The notes beneath the pieces were generated by a model that did not search any database, was not told the DNA's origin, and was given only the letters and a program-made list of their open reading frames with translations. A DNA stretch of 64,000 nucleotides from Achatina immaculata (taxonomy: Eukaryota; Mollusca; Gastropoda; Stylommatophora; Achatinidae): the NCBI GenBank assembly GCA_009760885.1, contig CM019699.1, forward strand, positions 44,868,268 through 44,932,267, read 5' to 3'. Shown in pieces: positions 1-11,535 of the stretch; positions within the stretch are counted from its first letter, which is position 1, and every line of letters starts with the position of its first letter. The position numbers were made by a program, and so were the translations under genes.

Positions 1-726
1 CAGTTGTAGTACAGGTATGATACCACATCCTCTATAAATACCTACATCTATCGGCAGACAGTTGTAGTACAGATATGTTACCACATCCTCTATAAATACC
101 TACATCTATTGGCAGACAGTTGTAGTACAGATATGTTACCACATCCTCTATAAATACCTACATCTATCGGCAGACAGTTGTAGTACAGATATGTTACCAC
201 ATCCTCTATAAATACCTACATCTATTAGCAGACAGTTGTAGTACAGATATGTTACCACATCCTCTATAAATACCTACATCTATCGGCAGACAGTTGTAGT
301 ACAGATATGTTACCACATCCTCTATAAATACCTACATCTATTGGCAGACAGTTGTAGTACAGATATGTTACCACATCCTCTATAAATACCTACATCTATC
401 GGCAGACAGTTGTAGTACAGATATGTTACCACATCCTCTATAAATACCTACATCTATTAGCAGACAGTTGTAGTACAGATATGTTACCACATCCTCTATA
501 AATACCTACATCTATCGGCAGACAGTTGTAGTACAGATATGTTACCACATCCTCTATAAATACCTACATCTATTGGCAGACAGTTGTAGTACAGGTATGA
601 TACCACATCCTCTATAAATACCTACATCTATCGGCAGACAGTTGTAGTACAGATATGTTACCACATCCTCTATAAATACCTACGTCTATTGGCAGACAGT
701 TGTAGTACAGATATGTTACCACATCC
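1..726. repeat. 58-bp minisatellite, about 12.5 copies
   Basis: Tandem array with a 58-bp period; each unit contains CAGTTGTAGTACAG and TCCTCTATAAATACC. Variants at the unit end (TCGG, TTGG, TCGG, TTAG) recur in that order, giving a four-unit higher-order period of 232 bp. The array runs off the left edge. No coding role is seen. Confidence 0.95.
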
Positions 727-1348
727 TCTCTGGGTGCAAATGTGCGGAGACACATTGACCTTTTAGGAAATATGACAGTAGCTGACCAAAGATGGCCGCT
801 CCCTTGGAAGGATTACAAGAGAAGAATAGAGCGCAGGTATTCGTTTCCCTGCTAATGATGGTGAGAAACCTGCAGGTATTCTTTACTGAATGAAGAGACA
901 GCGTGGGGAGACACGTGTGCTGCTTCGGCAGATATCTAAATAGCACAGGAAGTTTAAAAGTGGATTGTCATATTTGGCAGGTTTAGCTCGCTTTGCCCGG
1001 CCTCACAATGCGAATAGCCCTGACGTTAACTCTGATCTGGAATGAATGATAAGGAAAGCTGACGGGTAATAATGGATGAGGTGGCTGGAGAATTGAAGAT
1101 TAGTCACATCACGTCATTCACGAAGTGCTGCAGTACCGAAATCATCATCGCCAGAGCGCCACCAACTCAGCTCACTCCCAGATTTAAAAGAACGTCACGG
1201 GGAGGTTGATGAAAATCTCTGACGATGTTCTTAAGCTGAGTGAGGTGGCCTTCTACAACATTTAGCTCCTGGAGAGGAATGCTAGGAACACTACCTCCAG
1301 GTACAGACAAAAACAAGCCAGAAAAGAACGGGCATGATCTTTCTCGCC
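727..1348. other. Unique sequence inside duplication I
   Basis: No gene, RNA or mobile-element signature recognised. Only short minus-strand frames are present and none has a recognisable domain. The same sequence recurs at 2397-3018. Confidence 0.5.
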
Positions 1349-1528
1349 GAGACTAGAGAAATGCTGTACAACTGGGTCGGTTGAGAGACCAGAGAAATGC
1401 TGTACAACTGGGTCGGCTGAGAGATCAGAGAAATGCTGTACAACTGGGTCGGCTGAGGGACCAGAGAAACGCTGTACAACTGGGTCGGCTGAGGGACCAG
1501 AGAAACGCTGTACAACTGGGTCGGCTGA
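1349..1528. repeat. 36-bp minisatellite, 5 copies
   Basis: Five units containing GCTGTACAACTGGGTCGGCT. Because 36 is a multiple of three, a minus-strand frame stays open with a 12-residue repeat (QPTQLYSISLVS). I regard that frame as an artefact. It is duplicated at 3019-3198. Confidence 0.9.
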
Positions 1529-1796
1529 AAAAAAATCGATGCTAACGCTCTTCTAGGACCGTAAAGCCAGTCCTTGAACAAGCACAGAGGAACTCACAGC
1601 GCGCCGTGATCTGTTTGGGAAGCACTTGAAACTGAAATGTGCAGTCAGATCAAAACATCACAGTTTGCTCAGTTCTCTCTTTTTTAAAAATAGAATAATA
1701 AAGTGAGACCCCATACAGAACGTGCACAACCGCCATGCCTAGTTGGCCACAGGATCAGTCAGAAGGTTTCCCCACCTCTAGGACTGTAGAAAATAC

Positions 1797-2153
1797 TGCA
1801 CTGAATGTTGTGTAGGGACTAAGTCTGCACTGAATGGTGTGTGGGGACTAAGTCTGCACTGAATGGTGTGTGGGGACTAAGTCTGCACTGAATGTTGTGT
1901 GGGGACTAAGTCTGCACTGAATGGTGTGAGGACTAAGTCTGCACTGAATGTTGTGTGGGGATTATGTCTGCACTGAATGTTGTGTGGGGACTAAGTCTGC
2001 ACTGAATGTTGTGGGGGACTATGTCTGCACTGAATGTTGTGTGGAGACTATGTCTGCACTGAATGTTGTGTGGGGACTATATCTGCACTGAATGTTGTGT
2101 GGGGACTATGTCTGCACTGGATGTTGTGGGGACTATGTCTGCACTGAATGTTG
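1797..2153. repeat. 29-bp minisatellite (first block)
   Basis: Units of 27-29 bp containing TGCACTGAATGTTGTG and GGGGACTA(A/T)GTC. This block is cut by the duplication I junction and continues as the larger array from 3467. Confidence 0.93.
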
Positions 2154-2154
2154 T

Positions 2155-3824
2155 TACCACATCCTCTATAAATACCTACATCTATCGGCAGACAGTTGTA
2201 GTACAGATATGTTACCACATCCTCTATAAATACCTACATCTATTGGCAGACAGTTGTAGTACAGGTATGATACCACATCCTCTATAAATACCTACATCTA
2301 TCGGCAGACAGTTGTAGTACAGATATGTTACCACATCCTCTATAAATACCTACGTCTATTGGCAGACAGTTGTAGTACAGATATGTTACCACATCCTCTC
2401 TGGGTGCAAATGTGCGGAGACACATTGACCTTTTAGGAAATATGACAGTAGCTGACCAAAGATGGCCGCTCCCTTGGAAGGATTACAAGAGAAGAATAGA
2501 GCGCAGGTATTCGTTTCCCTGCTAATGATGGTGAGAAACCTGCAGGTATTCTTTACTGAATGAAGAGACAGCGTGGGGAGACACGTGTGCTGCTTCGGCA
2601 GATATCTAAATAGCACAGGAAGTTTAAAAGTGGATTGTCATATTTGGCAGGTTTAGCTCGCTTTGCCCGGCCTCACAATGCGAATAGCCCTGACGTTAAC
2701 TCTGATCTGGAATGAATGATAAGGAAAGCTGACGGGTAATAATGGATGAGGTGGCTGGAGAATTGAAGATTAGTCACATCACGTCATTCACGAAGTGCTG
2801 CAGTACCGAAATCATCATCGCCAGAGCGCCACCAACTCAGCTCACTCCCAGATTTAAAAGAACGTCACGGGGAGGTTGATGAAAATCTCTGACGATGTTC
2901 TTAAGCTGAGTGAGGTGGCCTTCTACAACATTTAGCTCCTGGAGAGGAATGCTAGGAACACTACCTCCAGGTACAGACAAAAACAAGCCAGAAAAGAACG
3001 GGCATGATCTTTCTCGCCGAGACTAGAGAAATGCTGTACAACTGGGTCGGTTGAGAGACCAGAGAAATGCTGTACAACTGGGTCGGCTGAGAGATCAGAG
3101 AAATGCTGTACAACTGGGTCGGCTGAGGGACCAGAGAAACGCTGTACAACTGGGTCGGCTGAGGGACCAGAGAAACGCTGTACAACTGGGTCGGCTGAAA
3201 AAAAATCGATGCTAACGCTCTTCTAGGACCGTAAAGCCAGTCCTTGAACAAGCACAGAGGAACTCACAGCGCGCCGTGATCTGTTTGGGAAGCACTTGAA
3301 ACTGAAATGTGCAGTCAGATCAAAACATCACAGTTTGCTCAGTTCTCTCTTTTTTAAAAATAGAATAATAAAGTGAGACCCCATACAGAACGTGCACAAC
3401 CGCCATGCCTAGTTGGCCACAGGATCAGTCAGAAGGTTTCCCCACCTCTAGGACTGTAGAAAATACTGCACTGAATGTTGTGTAGGGACTAAGTCTGCAC
3501 TGAATGGTGTGTGGGGACTAAGTCTGCACTGAATGGTGTGTGGGGACTAAGTCTGCACTGAATGTTGTGTGGGGACTAAGTCTGCACTGAATGGTGTGAG
3601 GACTAAGTCTGCACTGAATGTTGTGTGGGGATTATGTCTGCACTGAATGTTGTGTGGGGACTAAGTCTGCACTGAATGTTGTGGGGGACTATGTCTGCAC
3701 TGAATGTTGTGTGGAGACTATGTCTGCACTGAATGTTGTGTGGGGACTATATCTGCACTGAATGTTGTGTGGGGACTATGTCTGCACTGGATGTTGTGGG
3801 GACTATGTCTGCACTGAATGTTGT
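2155..3824. repeat. Tandem segmental duplication I, copy 2
   Basis: Second copy of the 1,670-bp unit. Everything described for copy 1 recurs here, including the 36-bp array at 3019-3198. The lack of divergence means either a very recent duplication or an assembly duplication. Confidence 0.93.
3019..3198. repeat. 36-bp minisatellite, duplicated copy
   Basis: Copy of the five-unit array at 1349-1528, carried by the 1,670-bp duplication. Confidence 0.9.
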
Positions 3825-4318
3825 GTGGGGACTATGTCTGCACTGAATGTTGAGGGGACTATGTCTGCACTGAATGTTGAGGGGGACTATGTCAGCACTG
3901 AACGTTGAGGGGGACTATGTCTATACTGAATGTTCTGGAGACTATGTCTGCACTGAATGTTGCGGGGACTATGTCTGCACTGAACGTTGAGGGGGACTAT
4001 GTCTGCACTGAATGTTGTGGGGACTATGTCTGCACTGAATGTTGTGAGGATTGTCTGCACTGAATGTTGTGGGGACTATGTCTGCACTGAATGTTGTATG
4101 TGGACTATGTCTGCACTGGATGTTGTATGGGGACTATGTCTACACTGAATGTTGTGGGGACTATGTGTGCACTGAATGGTGTGTGGGTACTATTTCTGAA
4201 CTGAATGTTGTGGGGGACTATGTCTGCACTGAATATTGTGGGGACTATGTCTGCACTGAATGTTGTGTGGGGACTATGTCTGCACTGAATGTTGTGTGGG
4301 GACTATGTCTGCACTGGA
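3592..4318. repeat. 727-bp higher-order duplication in the 29-bp array, copy 1
   Basis: The succession of variant units (a GGTGTGAGGACTAAG start, and variants such as TACTATTTCTGAACTG) recurs from 4319. The two blocks differ by one G in a G-run (about 4211 versus 4938). Confidence 0.85.
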
Positions 4319-5047
4319 TGGTGTGAGGACTAAGTCTGCACTGAATGTTGTGTGGGGATTATGTCTGCACTGAATGTTGTGTGGGGACTAAGTCTGCACT
4401 GAATGTTGTGGGGGACTATGTCTGCACTGAATGTTGTGTGGAGACTATGTCTGCACTGAATGTTGTGTGGGGACTATATCTGCACTGAATGTTGTGTGGG
4501 GACTATGTCTGCACTGGATGTTGTGGGGACTATGTCTGCACTGAATGTTGTGTGGGGACTATGTCTGCACTGAATGTTGAGGGGACTATGTCTGCACTGA
4601 ATGTTGAGGGGGACTATGTCAGCACTGAACGTTGAGGGGGACTATGTCTATACTGAATGTTCTGGAGACTATGTCTGCACTGAATGTTGCGGGGACTATG
4701 TCTGCACTGAACGTTGAGGGGGACTATGTCTGCACTGAATGTTGTGGGGACTATGTCTGCACTGAATGTTGTGAGGATTGTCTGCACTGAATGTTGTGGG
4801 GACTATGTCTGCACTGAATGTTGTATGTGGACTATGTCTGCACTGGATGTTGTATGGGGACTATGTCTACACTGAATGTTGTGGGGACTATGTGTGCACT
4901 GAATGGTGTGTGGGTACTATTTCTGAACTGAATGTTGTGGGGGGACTATGTCTGCACTGAATATTGTGGGGACTATGTCTGCACTGAATGTTGTGTGGGG
5001 ACTATGTCTGCACTGAATGTTGTGTGGGGACTATGTCTGCACTGGAT
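4319..5047. repeat. 727-bp higher-order duplication, copy 2
   Basis: Second copy of the variant-unit succession. This is the second nested duplication in the first 5 kb. Confidence 0.85.
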
Positions 5048-6041
5048 GTTGTATGGGGACTATGTCTGCACTGAATGTTGTGGGGCCTATGTCTGCACTG
5101 AATGTTGTGTATGGACTATGTCTGCACTGAATGTTGTATGGGTACTATTTCTGAACTGAATGTTGTGTATGGACTATATCTGCACTGAATGTTGTATGGG
5201 TACTATTTCTGAACTGAATGTTGTGTATGGACTATATCTGCACTGAATATTGTGTATAGACTATATCTGCACTGAATGGTGTGGGGACTATGTTTGCACT
5301 GAGTGTTGTGCGGGGACTATGTCTGCACTGAATGTTGTGTGGGGACTATATCTGCACTAAATGTTGTGGGGACTATGTCTGCACTGAATGTTGTGTGGGG
5401 ACTAAATCTGCACTGAATGTTGTGTGGAGACTATGTCTGCACTGAATGTTGTGGGGGACTAAGTCTACACTGAATGTTGTGTGGAGACTATGTCTGCACT
5501 GAATGTTGTGGGGGACTAAGTCTACACTGAATGTTGTGTGGGGACTATATCTGCACTGAATGTTGTGTGGACTAAGTCTGCACTGAATGTTGTGTGGCGA
5601 CTAAGTCTTCACTGAATGTTCTGGGGATTATGTCTGCACTGAATGTTCTGGGGATTATGTCTGCACTGAATGTTCTGGGGATTATGTCTGCACTGAATGT
5701 TCGTCGGATTATGTCTGCAGTTAATATTGTGTGGACTAAGTCTGCACTGAATTTTGTGTGAACTATTTGGGCACTAAATGTTGTGGGGACTATGTCTGCA
5801 CTGAATGCTGTGGGGACTGGGTCAGAACTCAATGTTGTGGGAATTATGTTGAAAGTAATGTTTTCAATCATATTTACACTGCAATCAAAAAATTGTCACC
5901 TTGGAAATTGTTCATTCATTTTTCATATCAGATATAATCGTATTTATTTATGACCTCTCATACATAAAACATGCTGGAAATACATCAAACGTTGAATTTA
6001 ATTTGTGAAATAATTCTAAACGTTGGCTGAGCCCGCCTCAG

Positions 6042-6058
6042 AAAGAGAAAGAGAGAGA

Positions 6059-6090
<32 letters not shown>
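6042..6090. repeat. (GA)n microsatellite
   Basis: Pure to near-pure GA dinucleotide run. Confidence 0.95.
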
Positions 6091-6094
<4 letters not shown>

Positions 6095-6143
6095 ATTACA
6101 GGGGTACATTTCTCATTTTTTATGTTTGTGTCCAGACCTCAGC

Positions 6144-6226
<83 letters not shown>
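6144..6226. repeat. (TGTC)n microsatellite
   Basis: About 20 uninterrupted tetranucleotide units. Confidence 0.97.
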
Positions 6227-6227
<1 letters not shown>

Positions 6228-6320
6228 CACTGACTACCAAAGCTAAACTGACCAATGAAATCAGATGTTCTCACAAAACGCCTGTTGAGTTATCCTGAAA
6301 ACTGGACAAGTCAAACTTAT

Positions 6321-6385
6321 ATCAGTCAAACCTAGACCAGTCAGACCTAGACCAGTCAAACCTGGACCAGTCAAACCTAGACCAC
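6321..6385. repeat. 15-bp minisatellite, 4-5 copies
   Basis: Units of the form ACCAGTCAAACCTAG with few substitutions. Confidence 0.8.
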
Positions 6386-6589
6386 GAGATAAGAGAGATC
6401 ACGTGTCTTCATCTCTTACCATCCGCCTCCCCCACCCCTCACCACCCCACCCCCAACACCGAAATCCAGCACATGAGATTATTTTTAACACTGGTGCACC
6501 ATAACCACTGAGAGTTTACCCTCCCCCCCCCTCCTCTTCTTCTTTACCCCTCCCTGTCCATAAGTACTCTCCAACCCAACTTAAAATTA

Positions 6590-6933
6590 CAGAGTTGCTG
6601 AACAGCTTAGCTGTCCCTACAGACAATGTTGTGTGTACAGAGTTGCTGAACTACTCACAGCTTAGGCTGTCCCTACAGACAATGTCGCGCTTACAGAGTT
6701 GCTGAACTACTCACAGCTTAGGCTGTCCCTACAGACAATGTCGCGCTTACAGAGTTGCTGAACTACTCACAGCTTAGGCTGTCCCTACAGACAATGTCGC
6801 GCTTACAGAGTTGCTGAACTACTCACAGCTTAGGCTGTCCCTACAGACAATGTCGCGCTTACAGAGTTGCTGAACTACTCACAGCTTAGGCTGTCCCTAC
6901 AGACAATGTCGCGCTTACAGAGTTGCTGAACTA
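6590..6933. repeat. 56-bp minisatellite, about 6 copies
   Basis: Units contain CAGAGTTGCTGAACTACTC and CTGTCCCTACAGACAATG. The central copies look identical; the first is shorter. Confidence 0.93.
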
Positions 6934-7483
6934 ATTCTTGTACGTTGTTTATCATTCTGGCTGTAGATAATGTGAGAAACTGTGAGATAATTTCGGTTTG
7001 TGCTTTCTTAGCTTGTGTTGTTTGTATGCGTGGACAGCAGGTTGTGTATGTGATAGTTTCAGCTCTTTCAGTCCTCTATTAATTTTCATGCTTTGGGAGA
7101 AGAAATTTTGCTGAAATTATTTGGTAGAAAGAAACAGTAGAGAACTTGCTCTGTAATGTAAAGACACGGGCTGGGGTTAGAAATATGCAACTTTTAAATT
7201 TTGTTTAGATTTCGCCTAAATATTGTTCTGAGTATTCGTTCCCTAACCCATTTGAGCCCATTACCCCCCCCCCCCCCGCCCTCCCTAGAGTGTCAGGAGT
7301 TTAATAGGGCCAAAACACTTGTCTGAGGGTGGTGGTGGGGGGGTACTTCCTCTGATGATCTGAAGAAGCTGTGTTGTTGTTACGCTGTCTACAGTAGTTT
7401 CCTGCATTCGTGGGTGAGCACGATCTACCGACCCTGTTAATGCCGTGTTGGAGTGAGAGCGTTAAGTTAATATTTAGTTCTGC
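6934..7483. other. No gene recognised
   Basis: Unique sequence with a poly-C run near 7264-7278 and a G-rich stretch near 7330-7345. Nothing coding or structural was recognised. Confidence 0.5.
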
Positions 7484-7942
7484 TTCTTCTATGTTTGTAA
7501 GGCTGCTTCTTCTGTGTTTGTAAGGCTGATTCTTCTGTGTTTGTGAGGCTGATTCTTCTGTGTTTGTGAGGCTACTTCTTCTATGTTTGTGAGGCTACTT
7601 CTTCTATGTTTGTGAGGCTACTTCTTCTATGTTTGTAAGGCTGATTCTTCTGTGTTTGTGAGGCTACTTCTTCTATGTTTGTGAGGCTGATTCTTCTATG
7701 TTTGTGAGGCTACTTCTTCTATGTTTGTAAGGCTGATTCTTCTATGTTTGTAAGGCTGATTCTTCTATGTTTGTGAGGCTACTTCTTCTATGTTTGTGAG
7801 GCTGCTTCTTCTATGTTTGTGAGGCTACTTGTTCTATGTTTGTGAGGCTACTTCTTCTATGTTTGTGAGGCTACTTCTTCTATGTTTGTGAGGCTGCTTC
7901 TTCCATGTTTGTGAGGCTACTTTTTCTGTGTTTGTGAGGCCG
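7484..7942. repeat. 23-bp minisatellite, about 20 copies
   Basis: Units of the form ACTTCTTCTATGTTTGTGAGG plus CT, with A/G and GAT variants. It ends exactly where a CR1-like 3' end begins. Confidence 0.94.
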
Positions 7943-7944
7943 GT

Positions 7945-8062
7945 GAATGACTGAGAATGAATGAAGGTCTGACAGATGAAGGGCAGAATGACAGACAGGG
8001 CCTGCTTGTTCATCTCTTCATCCTTTGAACATGGAGTGTATTCGTTCATTCGTTCGTTACGT
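7945..8062 (+). mobile_element. CR1/L2-like LINE 3' end, solo fragment
   Basis: Contains GATGAAGGGCAGAATG followed by AGGGCCTGC and ends in a TTCGTTCATTCGTTCG tail. The same 3' end occurs at 20790-20870, 21990-22050, 52150-52210 and at the end of the large element at 61206. Only the 3' UTR is present, as expected from 5' truncation. This is a degraded copy: the inner hairpin is poorly kept. Confidence 0.7.
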
Positions 8063-8763
8063 CCTTTCAGCTACGCGACGTAACTGCACAAAATTAGAAC
8101 AGAGAAAATCAACTACCTGTAAATATTGTAACTTTGCCAGGAACAGTGAAAGGGAACTTTGTTTGGAAAAAGTAAATGGTCAAAGCGTTAAATAAAACGC
8201 CCTCTGTTCTCTCTTGAGCTGGGATCAAACCTTCACATCTGTGGCTAAAGTATGGCATTGCAATTGTATTACAGCGGATTAGTTGGGTGAACAAGAAGTG
8301 AATGTAAAGATGGCTTCTGATTGGTTTATCGATCTCTCTGACCACCAACGCTCGAGCCACGATTAATGAATGGATTGTGATTAGAAGTTTAGCTGCTAGC
8401 ATCTGGGAGTTAAAAGTCGAGCTGTTTCTTGAGAATAAAGATTGTAGACGAAAATGCTAAAATTTTAACACGGTAATAAAAATGGTCTCGCCCAGATCTT
8501 CATGACAGAGTATATCTTCTCTCAGTTTTTATATTATTTTTATGTTTTGATGCTGAACCAGTATATGAAAATTAGAAGCTGTTCTTCTATTTTATGTGTA
8601 AATAAAATCCTAAGAGGTCCGATGAGCCGATGAATGAGTTAGTTTTATTCACAAGCTCAGTGTGATGGATGTATCAGTTGTTATTACTTTTGTGAAGAGG
8701 CTGGTGGATTTAAAAACAGGCGTCTGACATAATAATAACATTAATAATATCATCTATGTTTTA
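8063..8763. other. No gene recognised
   Basis: AT-rich unique sequence. The minus-strand frame at 8109-8402 has no recognisable domain. Confidence 0.5.
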
Positions 8764-8945
8764 GATCGCTGGGTCTTATAATCCCATGGTCCCAGGTTCA
8801 AGCGCTGGGTCTTATAATCCCATGGTCCCAGGTTCAAGCGCTGGGTCTTATAATCCCATGGTCCCAGGTTCAAGCGCTGGGTCTTATAATCCCATGGTCC
8901 CAGGTTCAAGCGCTGGGTCTTATAATCCCATGGTCCCAGGTTCAA
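8764..8945 (+). repeat. 36-bp minisatellite built from a tRNA-like arm, 5 copies
   Basis: Each unit has TGGGTCTTATAATCCCA, which folds as an anticodon arm (TGGG/CCCA stem, loop with a TAT triplet), followed by CCAGGTTCAAG, which matches the start of a Pol III B box. Five copies lie directly upstream of a SINE-like body. The unit length is a multiple of three, so frames stay open on both strands; these are not genes. The tRNA identity is inferred only from arm shape. Confidence 0.8.
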
Positions 8946-9175
8946 GTGCCAGCAGTGGGGATTTTTTTCTGGTACCCCCACCCCCCCACACCAAAAAGGC
9001 CCTGGGGTCCACCCAGCTAACAAAAAGTGGGTACCAGGGAAGTCTGGGAAGGTGCATGCGGCCGGGCGTGATACTGACCACGACACCAGACTTCCGTGTG
9101 CCCGAAGTTCTTGGAAATATGGGCCTAACACTGTACCCCCAGTATGTCCTTAGGGCCCGGAAATAGGGATTTGAC
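8946..9175 (+). mobile_element. tRNA-derived SINE-like body
   Basis: Follows the last tRNA-like arm (GGTTCAAGTGCC). It continues as a C-rich stretch, then GTGGGTACCAGGGAAGTC, and ends near GGAAATAGGGATTTGACC. There is no coding capacity. Layout (tRNA-like head followed by a non-coding body) suggests a SINE; the A box was not found, so the 5' end may be lost or replaced by the array. Confidence 0.55.
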
Positions 9176-9699
9176 CTTTCTTACGTTTTAAACAACATGC
9201 TTGTTTTCTTAAATAACATTGTAGCATACTACAGTACATAACTGTGACATACTTTTAAAAAAATGAAATGTAAAAGTGTACTACCTTTAATATATAAAAC
9301 TGTACTTAAAAAAGCACAATAAATAAATTTATAGCGCAAACGGAAATAAAATAAACGCAATATCACAGCATAAACCATGATGCATGTAGTGACACCTGCC
9401 ATTTTTTTCTCTCATATCTGCCTACATGTTCTACAGGTAAGCTTCTGAGATATTCACAAAAATTTGTCTGGGAATTTCATCTTCTAGTATCTGAAATCAA
9501 ACGATGCAAACACAAATTGTTATGCGCTATAAATCTTCATTTGATATATTACCTTGTAAAAGACAAAAATTTGATTTGTGGCGCAGGAAAGATCTATGTT
9601 TGCTTATAGTGTTCTATTTACATTTTGTGCAGAGTGAAATGTTTACATGATCATGAAATAGCGAAATCTTCTCATATGTAGAACAATTCATGTTGATCT
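9176..9699. other. No gene recognised
   Basis: AT-rich unique sequence without a feature I can support. Confidence 0.5.
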
Positions 9700-9897
9700 G
9701 AATTCATGGCTGGGGAGATCTGAACTCATGGTTGATTGTGAGGGAGATCTGAACTCATGGTTGATTATGAGGGAGATCTGAACTCATGGTTGATTGTGAG
9801 GGAGATCTGAACTCATGGTTGATTGTGAGGGAGATCTGAACTCATGGTTGATTGTGAGGGTTATGTGAACTCATGGTTGATTATTAAGGAGATGTGA
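9700..9897. repeat. 29-bp minisatellite, about 6-7 copies
   Basis: Units of GAGATCTGAACTCATGG followed by TTGATTGTGAGG. Confidence 0.93.
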
Positions 9898-10027
9898 GAG
9901 TTGCCAACATTGGCTTCATCTTCGCAACAATTTAGCTCAGAAACTTTTGTTCATTTCTGCTTTCCAAAGTGGTGCCGTCCTAGGAGAAGTCTCATGCTTG
10001 CTCTGTTTCATTCATCTGATCAAACTT

Positions 10028-10545
10028 GTTCATACTCAGCTACAGCTGTTGTCATTTCTATTCTTAACAGTATCATTCTTGTCCAACTACAACTGTTGTC
10101 CTTTCTACAAGTAGCACCATTGTTGATGTTCACCTGCAGCTATTGTCCCTTCTATCCGTAACAGTCTCATTCTTGTCAAACTACAGCTGCTGTCCCTTCT
10201 ACCCGTAACAGTCTCATTCTGGTCAAACTACAGCTGCTGTCCCTTCTACCCGTAATAGTCTCATTCTTGTCAAACTACAGCTGATGTCCCTTCTACCCGT
10301 AACAGTTTCAGTCTTGTCAAACTACAGCTGCTGTCCCTTCTACCCGTAACAGTCTCATTCTTGTTAAACTACAACTGCTGTCCTTTCTACCAGTAGCAGC
10401 ATAGTCGATGTCCACCTACAGTTATTGTCTCTCCTACCACTAACAGCATCATTGATGTTCACCTGTAGCTGTTGTCCCTCCTACCACTAACAGCATCGTT
10501 GATGTCCACCTGCAGCTGTTGTCCCTCCTACTAGTAATAGTATCG
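10028..10545. repeat. 47-bp minisatellite (copy in duplication II.1)
   Basis: Units contain CAGTCTCATTCTTGTC, AACTACAGCTGCTGTC and CCTTCTACCCGTAA. Outer copies are more divergent and switch to a GATGTCCACCTGCAG variant. Confidence 0.9.
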
Positions 10546-11532
10546 TTCTATTTCTGTTTTCCCACACGCTCTCCAATTTTTTATGATTTCCCTGTTATAA
10601 AATGTTTCGGTGGACAAAAGTCCCGCGCTAAAACTCTTGTTTGTATTCTAGATAAACCAAGACAGATAACTGATCAACAAGGAGATACAAGTGGACAAAG
10701 CAGACAATGAGACTATGTCCAAGCTCTTTTCTTATATGTTCAGACAGAACTCTAAAGAGATCAAGTGCAGGGAAGATGTGATATGGCAATAGAGAGGTTT
10801 AGGACCAGGTCAGATGCGGCTATGGTCATAGTGGGAGGGGGGGGGTGAGTAAGAGAGAGAGAGAGAAAGATGAAGCATCAATAACATTCTGCTACAACAT
10901 CTGCCAACACGAAAACATGAAGCGAAGCTACTTAGCTGACAAGAAGAGAGACACAAGAAAGAAATAAAAATTTAAAAATAAAAAATACTAGCTCTTCTCC
11001 GGGCAAACATTAAAGACGATGTCCAAGTACAAGCATAAATTATTCTTCCTGTTTTTTTTTTTAGTGTAGACTTCATAAATCATACTCAGACGTTCCGGGA
11101 TACACATCTACATATGACGATAAGAACAAACATTCTTCTTAAAAACAAGGCAAAACTCATTTATCTTTCTAATTTATCAAGATCAAGGTAGGAGGGACTG
11201 TCTCGACTCTATAACTGGACAAGATTTCTCTTATCTTGCAGGCAACCTCACAACAAAGAGCCCCGGAAACCGGGCAACAGTCATCCACTGTGTGGGCCCT
11301 TCCTGTCTCATCATCCACTGTGTGGGCCCTTCCTATCCTCTCATGATTGATGGCTCCGGAACAAAACACTTTCTGCAGTCGTAATCTCCGTTTTGATTGG
11401 TTGTTATCACTGTGTACAATACGCACTCACATGCGACGGAGATGTACCATCTCGCGCCAGCTGCTGGGTTTTTGGAGACCGTCTAGACGGCCAACAAAAA
11501 ATTAGTAGGAAATGTCAGAATTGTTTATGCTG
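10546..11532. other. Unique part of duplication II
   Basis: No gene recognised. It holds a poly-G tract, a short GA run, a poly-T tract and two direct copies of a segment containing CCACTGTGTGGGCCCTTCCT (about 11285-11335). The same sequence recurs at 12118-13104. Confidence 0.5.
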
Positions 11533-11535
11533 TCC

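Larger units (their letters stand above)
485..2154. repeat. Tandem segmental duplication I, copy 1 (1,670 bp)
   Basis: This segment is repeated immediately downstream with a constant 1,670-bp offset. It contains the end of the 58-bp array, about 600 bp of unique sequence, a 36-bp minisatellite and the start of a 29-bp array. I found no difference between the copies on inspection. The junction shares TGT (482-484, 2152-2154, 3822-3824), a 3-bp microhomology. Confidence 0.93.
3467..5855. repeat. 29-bp minisatellite, main array (about 2.4 kb)
   Basis: Same family as 1797-2153, roughly 80 units. It decays to the right, with more substitutions and shorter spacers after about 5600. It contains a second-level duplication of 727 bp. 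Open frames such as the MSALNVV and CTECC repeats are by-products of the array. Confidence 0.95.
9966..11535. repeat. Tandem segmental duplication II, copy 1 (1,570 bp)
   Basis: Repeats immediately downstream at an offset of 1,570, rising to 1,572 after a poly-G run (9 G versus 11 G near 10850 and 12415). I saw no other difference. The junctions share TCC (9963-9965, 11533-11535, 13105-13107). It contains a 47-bp array and about 1 kb of unique sequence. Confidence 0.93.

Noticed and set aside
1..726. TATAAATA motifs as promoters
   Set aside because: They are part of every 58-bp unit and no downstream gene is present.
6590..6933. CRISPR-like regular repeats
   Set aside because: Repeats are head to tail without unique spacers, and the context is eukaryotic retroelements.
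8209..8290. Minus-strand tRNA-like segment with GGTTTGATCCCAGC
   Set aside because: Resembles a B box, but no convincing A box or cloverleaf could be drawn.
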